From Candidatus Limnocylindrales bacterium (GTDB lineage Bacteria > Desulfobacterota > Binatia > UBA1149 > CAITLU01): a DNA stretch of 64,000 nucleotides. Numbering within the stretch: position 1 is the stretch's first letter; each line of letters begins with the position of its first letter. The translations under genes were made by a program, and so were the position numbers. The DNA is taken from the NCBI GenBank assembly GCA_035626395.1, contig DASPNR010000042.1, positions 660,484 through 724,483 of the forward strand, in the 5' to 3' direction. Below are positions 45,251-53,696 of this stretch, piece after piece. The notes below the pieces were generated by a model, which was given only the letters and a program-made list of their open reading frames with translations, made no database searches and was not told the origin of the DNA.

Positions 45251-45976
45251 TCACGCTCCATTCACCGGCGTCGCTGCGCGCAGCCACGCCATCGCCGCGC
45301 CGCCGGCCGCGGCCCCGCACTGGAAGCCCAAAGACGACAGGCCAGCATCCTCCTCATCGTTTCCCGATCCGTCCAGAGCGAGCAACGCCAGGCGACGGTG
45401 CTGCAGCGAGGGCAGCTGCCAGCCGGGAATGCGGGGAACGACGCAGCGGTCGACGATCACTGCCGCGACCTCACCGATGTCATGAGCAGCCAGCGCGAGC
45501 GCGAGCGCCGCACCCTGTCCCTGGCCGAGCAGGACCAGCGGCGGGAGCCGCTCCAGCAGCGCCTCGAGTTGCGCCAGCGCATCACCGAAGCTTGCCGGCT
45601 CGGGACGCTCCGCCTCGCTTCCGAGATACCAGGCGTAGCCGGCATAGGCGGACGCGCCGCGATAGTTGCTCAGGAGCGGGTTGCAAGGCCGTGCCGCCTG
45701 CGGCGCCAGCAGCGAGGGCTGCGCACCCAGCACCATGCGCGCGTAGCGGATCGCCTGCTCGGCATCGCCGCCGCGATCGTGCAGCGCGACGACGAGGGGC
45801 AGATCATCCGCAGCGGTGCCGGCGCTCTGACGCGTGAGCAGCGCGAACGAGGCATGCGGCGCCGCGGCCACCATCATTGCCATTGCCAGGAGCAGCGCGA
45901 GGAACCGTGCGGCTGGATCGGGCCCATCAACGCCATCCAACGGTGCAGCCATGCCGCGCGGTGCAGCGCGATCCAT
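45251..45976 (-). CDS. Alpha/beta-hydrolase-like protein lacking the catalytic serine
   Basis: The 241-residue product has an N-terminal hydrophobic segment (ARFLALLLAMAMMVAAAPHASFA, residues about 23-45), consistent with export. It then follows a carboxylesterase/phospholipase-like plan: LPLVVALHDRGGDAEQA (oxyanion strand) and a nucleophile-elbow position reading LLGQGQGAALALALAA. The usual GxSxG serine is Gln, so it is predicted inactive as a serine hydrolase. It is coupled to the Reeler-like gene. It may bind rather than hydrolyse its ligand. Family assignment is moderate. Confidence 0.65.
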   Translation of the reverse strand: MDRAAPRGMAAPLDGVDGPDPAARFLALLLAMAMMVAAAPHASFALLTRQSAGTAADDLPLVVALHDRGGDAEQAIRYARMVLGAQPSLLAPQAARPCNPLLSNYRGASAYAGYAWYLGSEAERPEPASFGDALAQLEALLERLPPLVLLGQGQGAALALALAAHDIGEVAAVIVDRCVVPRIPGWQLPSLQHRRLALLALDGSGNDEEDAGLSSLGFQCGAAAGGAAMAWLRAATPVNGA

Positions 45977-46012
45977 AGACGTTGAGGGTCCCGCGTCATT
46001 GTGGCGCTGGGC

Positions 46013-47806
46013 TCATGCAACGGCTTTATCAGCTGCCACCGCCGCCGCCTTCGCGGCGAGGTACGCGAACGTCATGGCGGGGCCGAGGGTGCCGCCGCCG
46101 CCGTAGTAGTAGGGACCGGTGGGCGAGGCGATGCAGTTGCCGGCGCCATACAGACCCGGAATGGGATTGCCGTTCGCGTCGAGGATCTCGCCCTTGGCAT
46201 TGATGACGGGGCCGCCGTTGGTATCCAGCGTTCCGCTGGCAAGGATGATCGCGTACAGCGGCCCGTCTGTGGACATCGGATGCATGGTCGGGTTCGGGGT
46301 CATGCCGAGCTCGTGCGGCGTGCCCTGGTTCGGGAACGACCAGACGCGAGAGTGCCACAGGCGGTCGTAGAGCATGCGGCCGCGGCCGAAGTCGTCGTCG
46401 ACGCCGCTGCTGGCGTAGCCATTGAAGGTCGCGATCTGCGATCGCAGCGTGTCGGCGAAGCTGGATGCGAGGGCCAGGCCACCGGTGCGTGTCGCGATCC
46501 GTGCCAGGCGGTCGCCGATGTTCCTGGCCAGCTCCTCGACGTTGGCGCCCTTGATCACGTACGGCGCCTGCGTGCCCGCCGGCGGCAGCGGAAAGCGGCC
46601 GCCGAACAGCTCCGCCGTGCGCTGGTCATAGACCATGAACAGCACGAGGTTGGTCCATTCGTGGCGCGTGGGATCCCAGATGAAATGGACGCGCGTGCGC
46701 TCGTTGTAGTTGCTCGTCTCGTTGACGACGCGCTGGCCGTAGCGGTTGACCAGCATCATGGAGTCGCCGGGCGGCATGAATACGTCATCGGGCGTGCTCG
46801 AGAACTGCAGCGCCTGCTCCAGCACGATCTGCGCGCGCCAGGCCGAGCTCATCTGGCCGAGGCGCGCGCCGGCCGCGGTCGCCATGTAAACGAAGTCGCC
46901 TTCGTTGGTCGGCACGGCGCAGCCGCCGAATACGGGCCCGGGCTGGAACTGCAGCACCAGGTCCTTGTTGTTGGTGAAGCCGCCGCTGCCGAAGATGACG
47001 CCTTTCCTGGCGCGCAGCCGCACCCTGGTCTTGTCCATCTTCGTGGCCTCGATGCCGATCACTTCACCCCTGCCATTGCGCAGCAGCGAGGTGACGCGGT
47101 GGCCGAGCAGGATCGGCACGCCGCGCTTTTCGAGGGCGACCTTGAGCTGGCGCATCATCTCGTCGCCGAGCCCGAAGCTGCCATCCTCCTTGCGCGCCCA
47201 CAGGCGCCGGTCCACCGGCTGCTTGTCCTCGGTGGCCTCTTCAAAGTAGTCGGGCATGGCGCCGAAAGGCTTGTCGGCGGGCATCGAGTGCAGCGCGCCG
47301 ATGCGATCGAGCTCGTCGATGACGATCGGGCCGTTGTCGTACAGCGCCTCCAGCAACGCCCATTCGTTGTGCGGCAGGCCGGCCCGCGCGTCCTTCTCGT
47401 TGAACATGTGCATGTACGAGAAGCGCGCCATCTTGCGCAGCGTCTCTTCGCGCTGCTCGACCACGCCCGCCTCGCGAAGGAAGCGGTTGTTCGGAATCCA
47501 GTAGACGCCGCCGGACTTGGCGGTGGTGCCGCCGAAGAGCAGCGCCTTCTCCACGAGCGCGACCTTGGCGCCGGCTTCGTGGGCGATGACCGCAGCGACC
47601 GCACCGGCCGCGCCGCTGCCGACCGCCAGGACGTCGAACTCCTGGTCGAAGGTGCCAGCGTCCTGCGCGTGGACGACGGTGGTGCCGAGCGCCCCCGCGC
47701 CGCTTGCGCCGGCGGCTGCGACGCCCGCCAGTCGCAGGAAGTCGCGTCTCGAGATGCGCGCAGGATCGTTCGGCTGTGCTTCGGTGTCGCGGTCCTTGCC
47801 GCTCAC
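46013..47806 (-). CDS. Tat-exported FAD dehydrogenase of the 3-ketosteroid delta-1-dehydrogenase / fumarate reductase type
   Basis: The 597-residue product begins with a twin-arginine signal (RISRRDFLRLAG, Arg20-Arg21). The FAD site is DVLAVGSGAAGAVAA (G63 onward), followed by GGTTAKSGGVYWIPNN, a block typical of KstD-like enzymes in the FAD_binding_2 family. The C-terminal half has GPLYAIILASGTLDTNGGPVIN and GLYGAGNCIASPTGPYYYGGGGTLGPAMTFAYLA, also family-typical. It should desaturate or reduce a cyclic enone-type substrate. Its start overlaps the stop of the Rieske gene by 4 bp, so the two are translationally coupled. Tat export is not usual for KstD, so its acceptor may be periplasmic. Confidence 0.86.
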   Translation of the reverse strand: MSGKDRDTEAQPNDPARISRRDFLRLAGVAAAGASGAGALGTTVVHAQDAGTFDQEFDVLAVGSGAAGAVAAVIAHEAGAKVALVEKALLFGGTTAKSGGVYWIPNNRFLREAGVVEQREETLRKMARFSYMHMFNEKDARAGLPHNEWALLEALYDNGPIVIDELDRIGALHSMPADKPFGAMPDYFEEATEDKQPVDRRLWARKEDGSFGLGDEMMRQLKVALEKRGVPILLGHRVTSLLRNGRGEVIGIEATKMDKTRVRLRARKGVIFGSGGFTNNKDLVLQFQPGPVFGGCAVPTNEGDFVYMATAAGARLGQMSSAWRAQIVLEQALQFSSTPDDVFMPPGDSMMLVNRYGQRVVNETSNYNERTRVHFIWDPTRHEWTNLVLFMVYDQRTAELFGGRFPLPPAGTQAPYVIKGANVEELARNIGDRLARIATRTGGLALASSFADTLRSQIATFNGYASSGVDDDFGRGRMLYDRLWHSRVWSFPNQGTPHELGMTPNPTMHPMSTDGPLYAIILASGTLDTNGGPVINAKGEILDANGNPIPGLYGAGNCIASPTGPYYYGGGGTLGPAMTFAYLAAKAAAVAADKAVA

Positions 47807-48774
47807 GCTGCCGCCACCGCTTCCGACCAGTCACGCGAGTAGAACTGCTTGGTCCACTTGCGGTACTCGCCGATGGGGCCGTCGGCTTCGCACAGCGACG
47901 GGCGCACCTGGAAGCCCTTGTGCTCCCAGATCTGGAAGTCCTGCTGGATCGCGAGCGACTGGTCGTCCATGTAGGCCTTGAGCAGAGCGCGTGTCTCTTC
48001 CTCGCTGCGGCCGTCCTTGGCGCCGATGACGCCGAAGTGAATCTGCGTGGTCTCGGTATCGATGGGCGTCAGGCCCGCCACGATCATCGTCGTGAACATC
48101 CCGGTGTACTTGAGCCAGTCGAAGCCGAGGCCCCAGTTCTCGGCTTCGATCGTGAAGCTGTCGGTGACGCCCATGGTCTGCACTTCCTTCTTGGTGCCGA
48201 TCTGCCACTTGAACATGGGGCCGTGGAAGCTGTTGCTGCGGTCCTTGGGCGGATCCATCAGATGCACGAAATTGAAGTGCGGCCAGTCGATGGCGTTCTC
48301 CATGATCTCCTGCGGGTGCGTCTTGACGATCCAGGAGTACTTCTCGTAGCTGGACGTCCAGGCCGGGTCGCCCCAGTACGGAATCGTCGGGATCTCGAAG
48401 TGCGGCTCCAGTCCCTGATCGTGATACCAGACGAAGATGATTCCGTTGCGCTCGAGCACCGGGTACGCACCGGCCTTGGCCTTGGACGGGATCTTGTCGG
48501 TATAGGGGATGTGCACGCAGGTGCCGGCGCCGTTGAACTGCCAGCTGTGGAACGGGCAGGCCAGGTTGTCTCCTTCGACCTTGCCGCCATGGCCGAAGTG
48601 GGCGCCGAGGTGCGGGCAGTACGGCTCGAGCGCTCCAGCCTGGCCGTTGTGCCCGCGGAACAGCACGATGTCGCGGTCCAGATAGTGGACGGTCTTGACC
48701 TCTCCGCGGGCGAGCTCGTCGGAGTAGCAGACCTGGTACCAGCTGTTGGGAATACCGAACGGGAAACGACCCAT
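47803..48774 (-). CDS. KshA-like Rieske non-haem iron oxygenase
   Basis: The 323-residue product has Rieske ligands C53, H55, C73 and H76 (CPHLGAH, CPFHSW). The catalytic domain carries ENAIDWPHFNFVH with iron ligands His166 and His171. The N-terminal FPFGIPNSWYQVCYSDEL and the layout match KshA, the oxygenase of 3-ketosteroid 9-alpha-hydroxylase, and related cholesterol 7-desaturases (DAF-36/Neverland). The reductase (KshB) is not in the window. The start at 48774 is set by family length; frames upstream have no similarity. A TAGAAC palindrome lies 23 bp upstream. It is coupled to the KstD-like gene. Confidence 0.9.
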   Translation of the reverse strand: MGRFPFGIPNSWYQVCYSDELARGEVKTVHYLDRDIVLFRGHNGQAGALEPYCPHLGAHFGHGGKVEGDNLACPFHSWQFNGAGTCVHIPYTDKIPSKAKAGAYPVLERNGIIFVWYHDQGLEPHFEIPTIPYWGDPAWTSSYEKYSWIVKTHPQEIMENAIDWPHFNFVHLMDPPKDRSNSFHGPMFKWQIGTKKEVQTMGVTDSFTIEAENWGLGFDWLKYTGMFTTMIVAGLTPIDTETTQIHFGVIGAKDGRSEEETRALLKAYMDDQSLAIQQDFQIWEHKGFQVRPSLCEADGPIGEYRKWTKQFYSRDWSEAVAAA

Positions 48775-48797
48775 GGGGCACCTCCGAGGTGCCGGAT

Positions 48798-48811
48798 TAG
48801 AACGTGTTCCA
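48798..48811. promoter_or_regulatory. KstR-like operator palindrome, TAGAACGTGTTCCA
   Basis: It lies in the 64-bp gap between the divergent KshA-like (start 48774) and SDR (start 48839) genes, 23 and 27 bp from their starts. A protein bound here would block both promoters. It differs from the site at 425-438 at one base. Confidence 0.65.
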
Positions 48812-48838
48812 AGAGACTGTGCAACGGAGGGCGTCGTC

Positions 48839-49618
48839 ATGAGCGCAAGGCTGCAAGGGAAGGTCGCGGTCGTCACCGGGGCCGGATCGGGGATCGGACG
48901 TGCAACCGCGGCCCGGTTCGTCGCCGAAGGCGCGGCGGTCGTCATCGGTGACGTGCGCGGCGATGCGGCCGCCGATGCAGCAGCCGAGCTCGCATCGAGT
49001 GGGGGTAGGGCGGCGGGGCGGCAGGTCGATGTCTCCAGTTCCGAGGAGGTCGAGGCGCTGATCGGGCTGGCTGTCGAACGCTTCGGCCGTATCGACGTCA
49101 TGATGAACAACGCGGCGCTGCCGCACGGCGCGCTGATCGCCGAAACCACCGATGAGGACTGGCGGCGCGTCATGGCGGTGACGCTCGACGGCGTCTTCTA
49201 CGGGACGCGCGCCGCGCTGGCACGCATGAAGCAGCAGGGCTCGGGCTCCATCATCAACGTCTCCTCAGGCGCAGGGCTGGGCGGCGAGGTGATGCTCGGC
49301 GCCTACGGCGCGGCCAAGGCGGCCGTCATCAACCTGACCAAGACGGCTGCCGTCGAGAACGCGGCGCTGGGTGTGCGCGTCAACGTGATCTGCCCCGGCC
49401 CGATCGCCACGCCTCCGCTGGCCGCATGGCTCGCTCACGTGCCGGGCGGCGAAGAAGCGTTCGCTCGACAGATTCCGGCACGCCGCATCGGGCAACCCCA
49501 CGAGATCGCTTCGGTGGCGCTGTTCCTGGCCTCCGACGAAGCCTCCTACGTCACCGGGGCAGTTCTGGTCGCCGACGGTGCGGTCAACGCCCGCACCGCC
49601 ACGCCGCGCTTCGACTGA
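48839..49618 (+). CDS. Short-chain dehydrogenase/reductase
   Basis: The 259-residue SDR has GAGSGIG, GDVRGD after beta-2 (favouring NAD), NNAALPHG in place of NNAG, Ser in NVSSGAG, and YGAAK with the Tyr-Lys pair. The start at 48839 follows GGAGGG; an upstream in-frame start would overlap the divergent gene. It shares the operator at 48798 with the KshA-like gene and is followed 108 bp later by a crotonase gene. Confidence 0.93.
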   Translation: MSARLQGKVAVVTGAGSGIGRATAARFVAEGAAVVIGDVRGDAAADAAAELASSGGRAAGRQVDVSSSEEVEALIGLAVERFGRIDVMMNNAALPHGALIAETTDEDWRRVMAVTLDGVFYGTRAALARMKQQGSGSIINVSSGAGLGGEVMLGAYGAAKAAVINLTKTAAVENAALGVRVNVICPGPIATPPLAAWLAHVPGGEEAFARQIPARRIGQPHEIASVALFLASDEASYVTGAVLVADGAVNARTATPRFD

Positions 49619-49726
49619 GGCCTTCGTCGGCGCTCGCCGCACGCGCTTTCATCCGGCAGGCTCGGCGGCGTCGGCGAGCACGTGCGCCGAATGGTCCCAG
49701 ACACCGTTTCTGCTACTAGGACGCCA

Positions 49727-50515
49727 ATGAGCTACGACGACATCCTCTTCGAGCGCGAAGGCGACGTCGCCTTCGTCGCCATCAATCGCGAAGCCAAGGG
49801 CAACGCCTTTCGCATCCAGACGGTGCGCGAGATGTGCGACGCGCTCGAATGCGCGCGCCGCGACGCCGACATCCGCTCCGTGGTCATCACCGGCGCCGGC
49901 ACGCGCTTCTTCTGCCTCGGCGGGGACCACGACCATTCCGAGCACGAGGACGATCGCATCCACTACGGCAACGTCTTCCCCGTCGTGGATCTGTACGAGC
50001 TCATCGACAAGCTGCCCAAGCCCGTCATCGCCATGGTGGCGGGCTTTGCGGTGGGCGGCGGCAACGTTCTGGCGCTGATGTGCGACCTGACGATTGCCTC
50101 GCGCGCCGCCACGTTCCGTCAGGTCGGTCCGATGATGGGCAGCTTCGATGCCGGCTTCGGCACTTGGTACCTGGAGGAAGCCGTGGGCCGCAAGAAGGCC
50201 AAGGAGATCTGGATGCTCAACCGCAAGTACTCGGCCGAGGAGGCGCTTGCGATGGGCCTGATCAACGAGGTCGTCGAGCCGGAGCGCCTGCGCGAACGGG
50301 TGCTCGAGATCTGCGCGGAGCTGTCGGATCGCGGACCGCAGGCACTGGCCGCGCTCAAATCGAGCTTCCATGCGCGGCACGCCGGCGTGGGCGGGCTTTC
50401 GCGCGTCGCCCTCGACTTGCTCACGCCCAACTACTATCGGAGCGAGGAATCCAAGGAGCTCGGGCGCGCGTTCGCCGCGCGTCAGAGTCCCGACAAGAGC
50501 AAGTTCTACAAGTAG
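49727..50515 (+). CDS. Crotonase-family enzyme of the MenB/BadI type
   Basis: The 262-residue product has the crotonase oxyanion-hole segments GTRFFCLGGDHD and GFAVGGGNVLALMCDLTIAS. QVGPMMGSFDAGFGTWYLEEAVGRKKAKEIWMLNRKYSAEEALAMGLINEVV closely follows the pattern of naphthoyl-CoA synthase (MenB) and of 2-ketocyclohexanecarboxyl-CoA hydrolase (BadI). In this context a ring-forming or ring-opening reaction on an alicyclic CoA ester is likelier than simple enoyl-CoA hydration. No other menaquinone gene is present. An MFS gene follows 64 bp later. Confidence 0.86.
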   Translation: MSYDDILFEREGDVAFVAINREAKGNAFRIQTVREMCDALECARRDADIRSVVITGAGTRFFCLGGDHDHSEHEDDRIHYGNVFPVVDLYELIDKLPKPVIAMVAGFAVGGGNVLALMCDLTIASRAATFRQVGPMMGSFDAGFGTWYLEEAVGRKKAKEIWMLNRKYSAEEALAMGLINEVVEPERLRERVLEICAELSDRGPQALAALKSSFHARHAGVGGLSRVALDLLTPNYYRSEESKELGRAFAARQSPDKSKFYK

Positions 50516-50579
50516 CCGGGCATGCCGCGCTCGGACCCCCGCCGCCGGCGGCGGGTCCCGCGCGGCGGAAGGAGTCGTG

Positions 50580-51821
50580 GTGGCTGCGCGAGCAGGCGGA
50601 TGGCGGGCGAGCTCTTGGTTCCTGGTGGCGACGCTGACGATCGTCAACACCATCAACTGGGCGGACCGCCAGGTGGTCCCGATTCTGTTCCCGGGCATCC
50701 AGGAAGAACTGGAGCTCTCCGACACCGAGCTCGGCGTCATCGGCGGACTGTCCTTCTCCGTCATCTACGCGGTGTCGGCTTTCGTCTTCGGCTACCTCGC
50801 CGACCGCGTCTCGCGAAAGCTCATCATTCTGCTCGGCCTGATCTCCTGGAGCCTGGCAACCGCAGCCGGCGGCCTCGCCACGGGCTTCTGGACGCTGTTC
50901 AGCGCGCGCTTCTTTACCGGCATCGGCGAGGCGTCGCTGTATCCGTGCGCGATGTCGCTGCTGACCGACCGCTTCGCCGCCGTCGGTCGCGGCCGCGCGG
51001 TGGGCATGTTCGGAGCGGCCGCCGCCATCGGCGGCGGCCTGGGAATCGGTCTTGGCGGACGTCTTGCCGAGATCATGGGCTGGCGCGAAGTGTTCTTTCT
51101 GTACGGCGGCGCCGGCTTGCTGCTGATCCCGCTCGTGATGCTGATGGAGGAGCCTGCGCGTCCCGATCACGCGCCCGAAACCGAAGTCTCCATCGGCCGT
51201 ACGATCGTGGAGGCGCTGCGCGACCCGCGCCTGCACGCGGTGTGGGGAACGGGCACGCTGATGATGGCCTCCGCCATCGGCTGGGTGGCGTGGGTCCCGA
51301 CGTACTTCGTGCGCGATCTCGGCTTCGACATGACGCAGACGGGCCTATTGTTCGGCGTGGCGCAGCTCTTCGGCGGCGTCATCGGCAGCGTCATCGGCGG
51401 CAGGCTCGGCGACGCGTACCGCGCCAGGCGCGTGGCCGGACAGCTCGACGTCTCGGCGGTCGCGGCGCTGATCAGCGCGCCGCTGTTGGCGGTCCCGCTG
51501 CTCGAGCTGCCCACGCCCGTGCTCATCGCCTCGAGCATCCTCGGGCCGATGGCGATCTTCGCCTATTTCCCGAACCTGCAGACCGCAGTGGCCGAGATCG
51601 TCCCGCCGCGCCGGCTCGGCCTGACCTTTGCGGTGCACGTGCTGTTTCTCGGAGGGATCGGCAGCTCCATCGGTCCGTTCGTCGTCGGCGGCGTCTCCGA
51701 CCTTACCGGAGGGGATCTGCGGCTGGCGCTGTTCGTTCCCATCGTGGGCATGCTGCTGGCGGCGCCCGGCGCAACATGGGCCGGTCGCGTGATTCGCGCA
51801 CGAGCGCAGCAGGCAGGCTGA
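50580..51821 (+). CDS. MFS transporter, spinster-like
   Basis: The 413-residue product has twelve probable membrane helices. INWADRQVVPILFPGIQEEL and FGYLADRVSRKLII (the conserved loop 2-3 motif) match the spinster-like branch of the major facilitator superfamily; RFFTGIGEASLYPCAMSLLTDRF follows. It moves a small hydrophobic or anionic solute across the inner membrane. The GTG at 50580 follows AAGGAG by 6 bp; a GTG 3 bp earlier is also possible. It is probably co-transcribed with the crotonase, suggesting substrate uptake or product export. Confidence 0.9.
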   Translation: MAARAGGWRASSWFLVATLTIVNTINWADRQVVPILFPGIQEELELSDTELGVIGGLSFSVIYAVSAFVFGYLADRVSRKLIILLGLISWSLATAAGGLATGFWTLFSARFFTGIGEASLYPCAMSLLTDRFAAVGRGRAVGMFGAAAAIGGGLGIGLGGRLAEIMGWREVFFLYGGAGLLLIPLVMLMEEPARPDHAPETEVSIGRTIVEALRDPRLHAVWGTGTLMMASAIGWVAWVPTYFVRDLGFDMTQTGLLFGVAQLFGGVIGSVIGGRLGDAYRARRVAGQLDVSAVAALISAPLLAVPLLELPTPVLIASSILGPMAIFAYFPNLQTAVAEIVPPRRLGLTFAVHVLFLGGIGSSIGPFVVGGVSDLTGGDLRLALFVPIVGMLLAAPGATWAGRVIRARAQQAG

Positions 51822-51832
51822 CCCGCATCAGG

Positions 51833-51846
51833 CGCACCATGGTGCG
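51833..51846. promoter_or_regulatory. 14-bp perfect palindrome between MFS and next gene
   Basis: The sequence CGCACCATGGTGCG is perfectly self-complementary and lies 11 bp after the MFS stop and 43 bp before the GTG at 51890. It may be an operator or chance; no second copy was noticed. Confidence 0.3.
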
Positions 51847-51889
51847 ACGGCGGATGGCGCGCCTGTAGCCGCTAGGGCATACCGGCATC

Positions 51890-53512
51890 GTGAGCCTTGC
51901 ATGGCACTCGCTGCCGGCGTCGGTGCCGGTGTGGGCCAAGGCGGATTCGGTTCCGAGCTGGCTCGCGCTCCGGCAGGGCACGCTGCCGGTCGTGATCGTC
52001 GCGCCGCACGGCGGCCGCCGGCGGCGAGCCGTGCGCCGCGGCGACAGCGTCAACGATCTCTATACCGCCGAGATCGCATGGGAGCTGGCACGGCGGCTGG
52101 ACGCGCATGCGATCGTCAATCATGGCCTCGATCGCAACGACATCGATCTCAACCGCATCTCGCATCTGGCCGATCGCGCGCCGGACGTGCTCGCGCTCCT
52201 GCGCTCGGCGGTCGAGCATGCTGCGGGCGATCGGCCGCCGCTCGTCCTGTTCGTTCACGGATGGAACATGGTCGTGCCGTGCTGCGATGTCGGCGTGGGG
52301 CTGCGCCTGCAGCTGAGCGATCCGCGCGGGCGCTTTCCGACGCTCAGCCGGCGTGCGTTCGAACAGTTCGTCGTCGCCATGAAGCGCGCGCTGTCCTCGC
52401 GCGGGATCAGTACCGGGATCGGACGTCGCTATTCGGCCAGCGGACGTGACAACGCCGCGCAGCTCTTCAGCGGCCGTCATCGCGAGCACGAAAGCGCCGA
52501 CGTCGCCGCACTGGCCGAGCTTGCGCTGGCGGGCGGCGTCGAGGCGGCGCAGCTCGAGCTCGGCATTCCGCTGCGGTGGCCCGGGGCGCTGCGAGACGCG
52601 CTCGTGGATGGCTGCGTCGAGGCGGTTGCGCAATGGCACGAGGCGGCGCGCCGTCCGAGCGATTGCTCCAGCGCCGCCGCGCGTGCCTGGTGCAGCGAGC
52701 GCAGCGACGCGGACGGAACGTCCGAGGCCGAGCCGGGCTACGCACTCCAGGCCGTGCTCGATGGCGACGGCGGCGTCGGCTTGTTCTGCGGCGTCGAGCC
52801 CACCAGCGCTTCGACGATGGCGGGACGTTTCTGTCTGGTCTGCACCGACGGCTCGATGATGCTGCTCGTGGGCGAAGGCGACTGGAGCGGGCGGCACGGG
52901 CACTACGAACTCGAGGGCTTTCAGTGGCGCAGCAGCACCGACGGGGCCGCCATCCGCCTGCAGGTCCACGGCCCGGTCATCCGCTATCGCAGTCACGACG
53001 CCTACCTGGATCTGGAGTCGGGCCTGGCCGATTCCGAGCTTGCGCATGCCGACGTCGATCTGACCTTCGAGTCCGTCGACGCCGAAGCCGGACATGGCCG
53101 TCTGCGCGGCCGCGTTTCGGCAGCGGGCATGATGCTCGAGGTCGACACGACCGCGTTCGTGGACCGCGGCGGCCGCCGCGGCAGCGCCGCACACCCGCGC
53201 ATGCGGGTGCTGGCCGCGACCGAATCGGGAACCGTCCGCATCGAGAGCACGGCCGAGGAGGCGACGCTGCGATTCGAGAAAGGCGATTCGTCCGCGCCGT
53301 TGGGCAGGATTGTCATTGGTCCGGCCTGTCCGGTGACGCAAAGCACCGTTTTTCTCGCGGCCGTCGTAACCGCGCGCGTTCCGGTATGGCGCCCGGCCGG
53401 CGGCGGCGCCGCAGCCCGCTGGACGTTCGGAATGGCGTCCCTGCAGACTTCCCACACCCAGGTGCCGGCGCTGTTCGATTCGCTCGAGGTGTTCTCGCTG
53501 CCCGGCCGCTGA
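51890..53512 (+). CDS. N-formylglutamate-amidohydrolase-like domain with a beta-rich C-terminal region
   Basis: The 540-residue product starts at a GTG with no strong ribosome binding site. The first 230 residues resemble the N-formylglutamate amidohydrolase / zinc carboxypeptidase-like fold: VVIVAPHGGRRR near residues 34-45, VNDLYTAEIAWELARRL, and NHGLDRNDIDLNRISH, in which His, Asp and Arg would form the metal and substrate site. The rest, from about 290 to 540, looks like a beta-sandwich or lipocalin-like domain that I do not recognise. No histidine-utilisation genes are nearby, so a general amidohydrolase role is possible. The frame is well conserved in composition, but the start is uncertain. 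Confidence 0.7.
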   Translation: MSLAWHSLPASVPVWAKADSVPSWLALRQGTLPVVIVAPHGGRRRRAVRRGDSVNDLYTAEIAWELARRLDAHAIVNHGLDRNDIDLNRISHLADRAPDVLALLRSAVEHAAGDRPPLVLFVHGWNMVVPCCDVGVGLRLQLSDPRGRFPTLSRRAFEQFVVAMKRALSSRGISTGIGRRYSASGRDNAAQLFSGRHREHESADVAALAELALAGGVEAAQLELGIPLRWPGALRDALVDGCVEAVAQWHEAARRPSDCSSAAARAWCSERSDADGTSEAEPGYALQAVLDGDGGVGLFCGVEPTSASTMAGRFCLVCTDGSMMLLVGEGDWSGRHGHYELEGFQWRSSTDGAAIRLQVHGPVIRYRSHDAYLDLESGLADSELAHADVDLTFESVDAEAGHGRLRGRVSAAGMMLEVDTTAFVDRGGRRGSAAHPRMRVLAATESGTVRIESTAEEATLRFEKGDSSAPLGRIVIGPACPVTQSTVFLAAVVTARVPVWRPAGGGAAARWTFGMASLQTSHTQVPALFDSLEVFSLPGR

Positions 53513-53696
53513 GGTGGTCCACACGCCGATTGCGCCGATCGAGGCGCGGCCCGAACCACTCGCAGACCCGCCGCTCCGCACGCTTTCGCAGCACGCTGCC
53601 GCCGTCGGCGGTGCCTCCGCCGCACGCCGGCTTGACACCAGCCCGGCCGGCAAGCGATATCCTCGCCACGTTTCGCGTTCGATGAGGGCGGGGATC

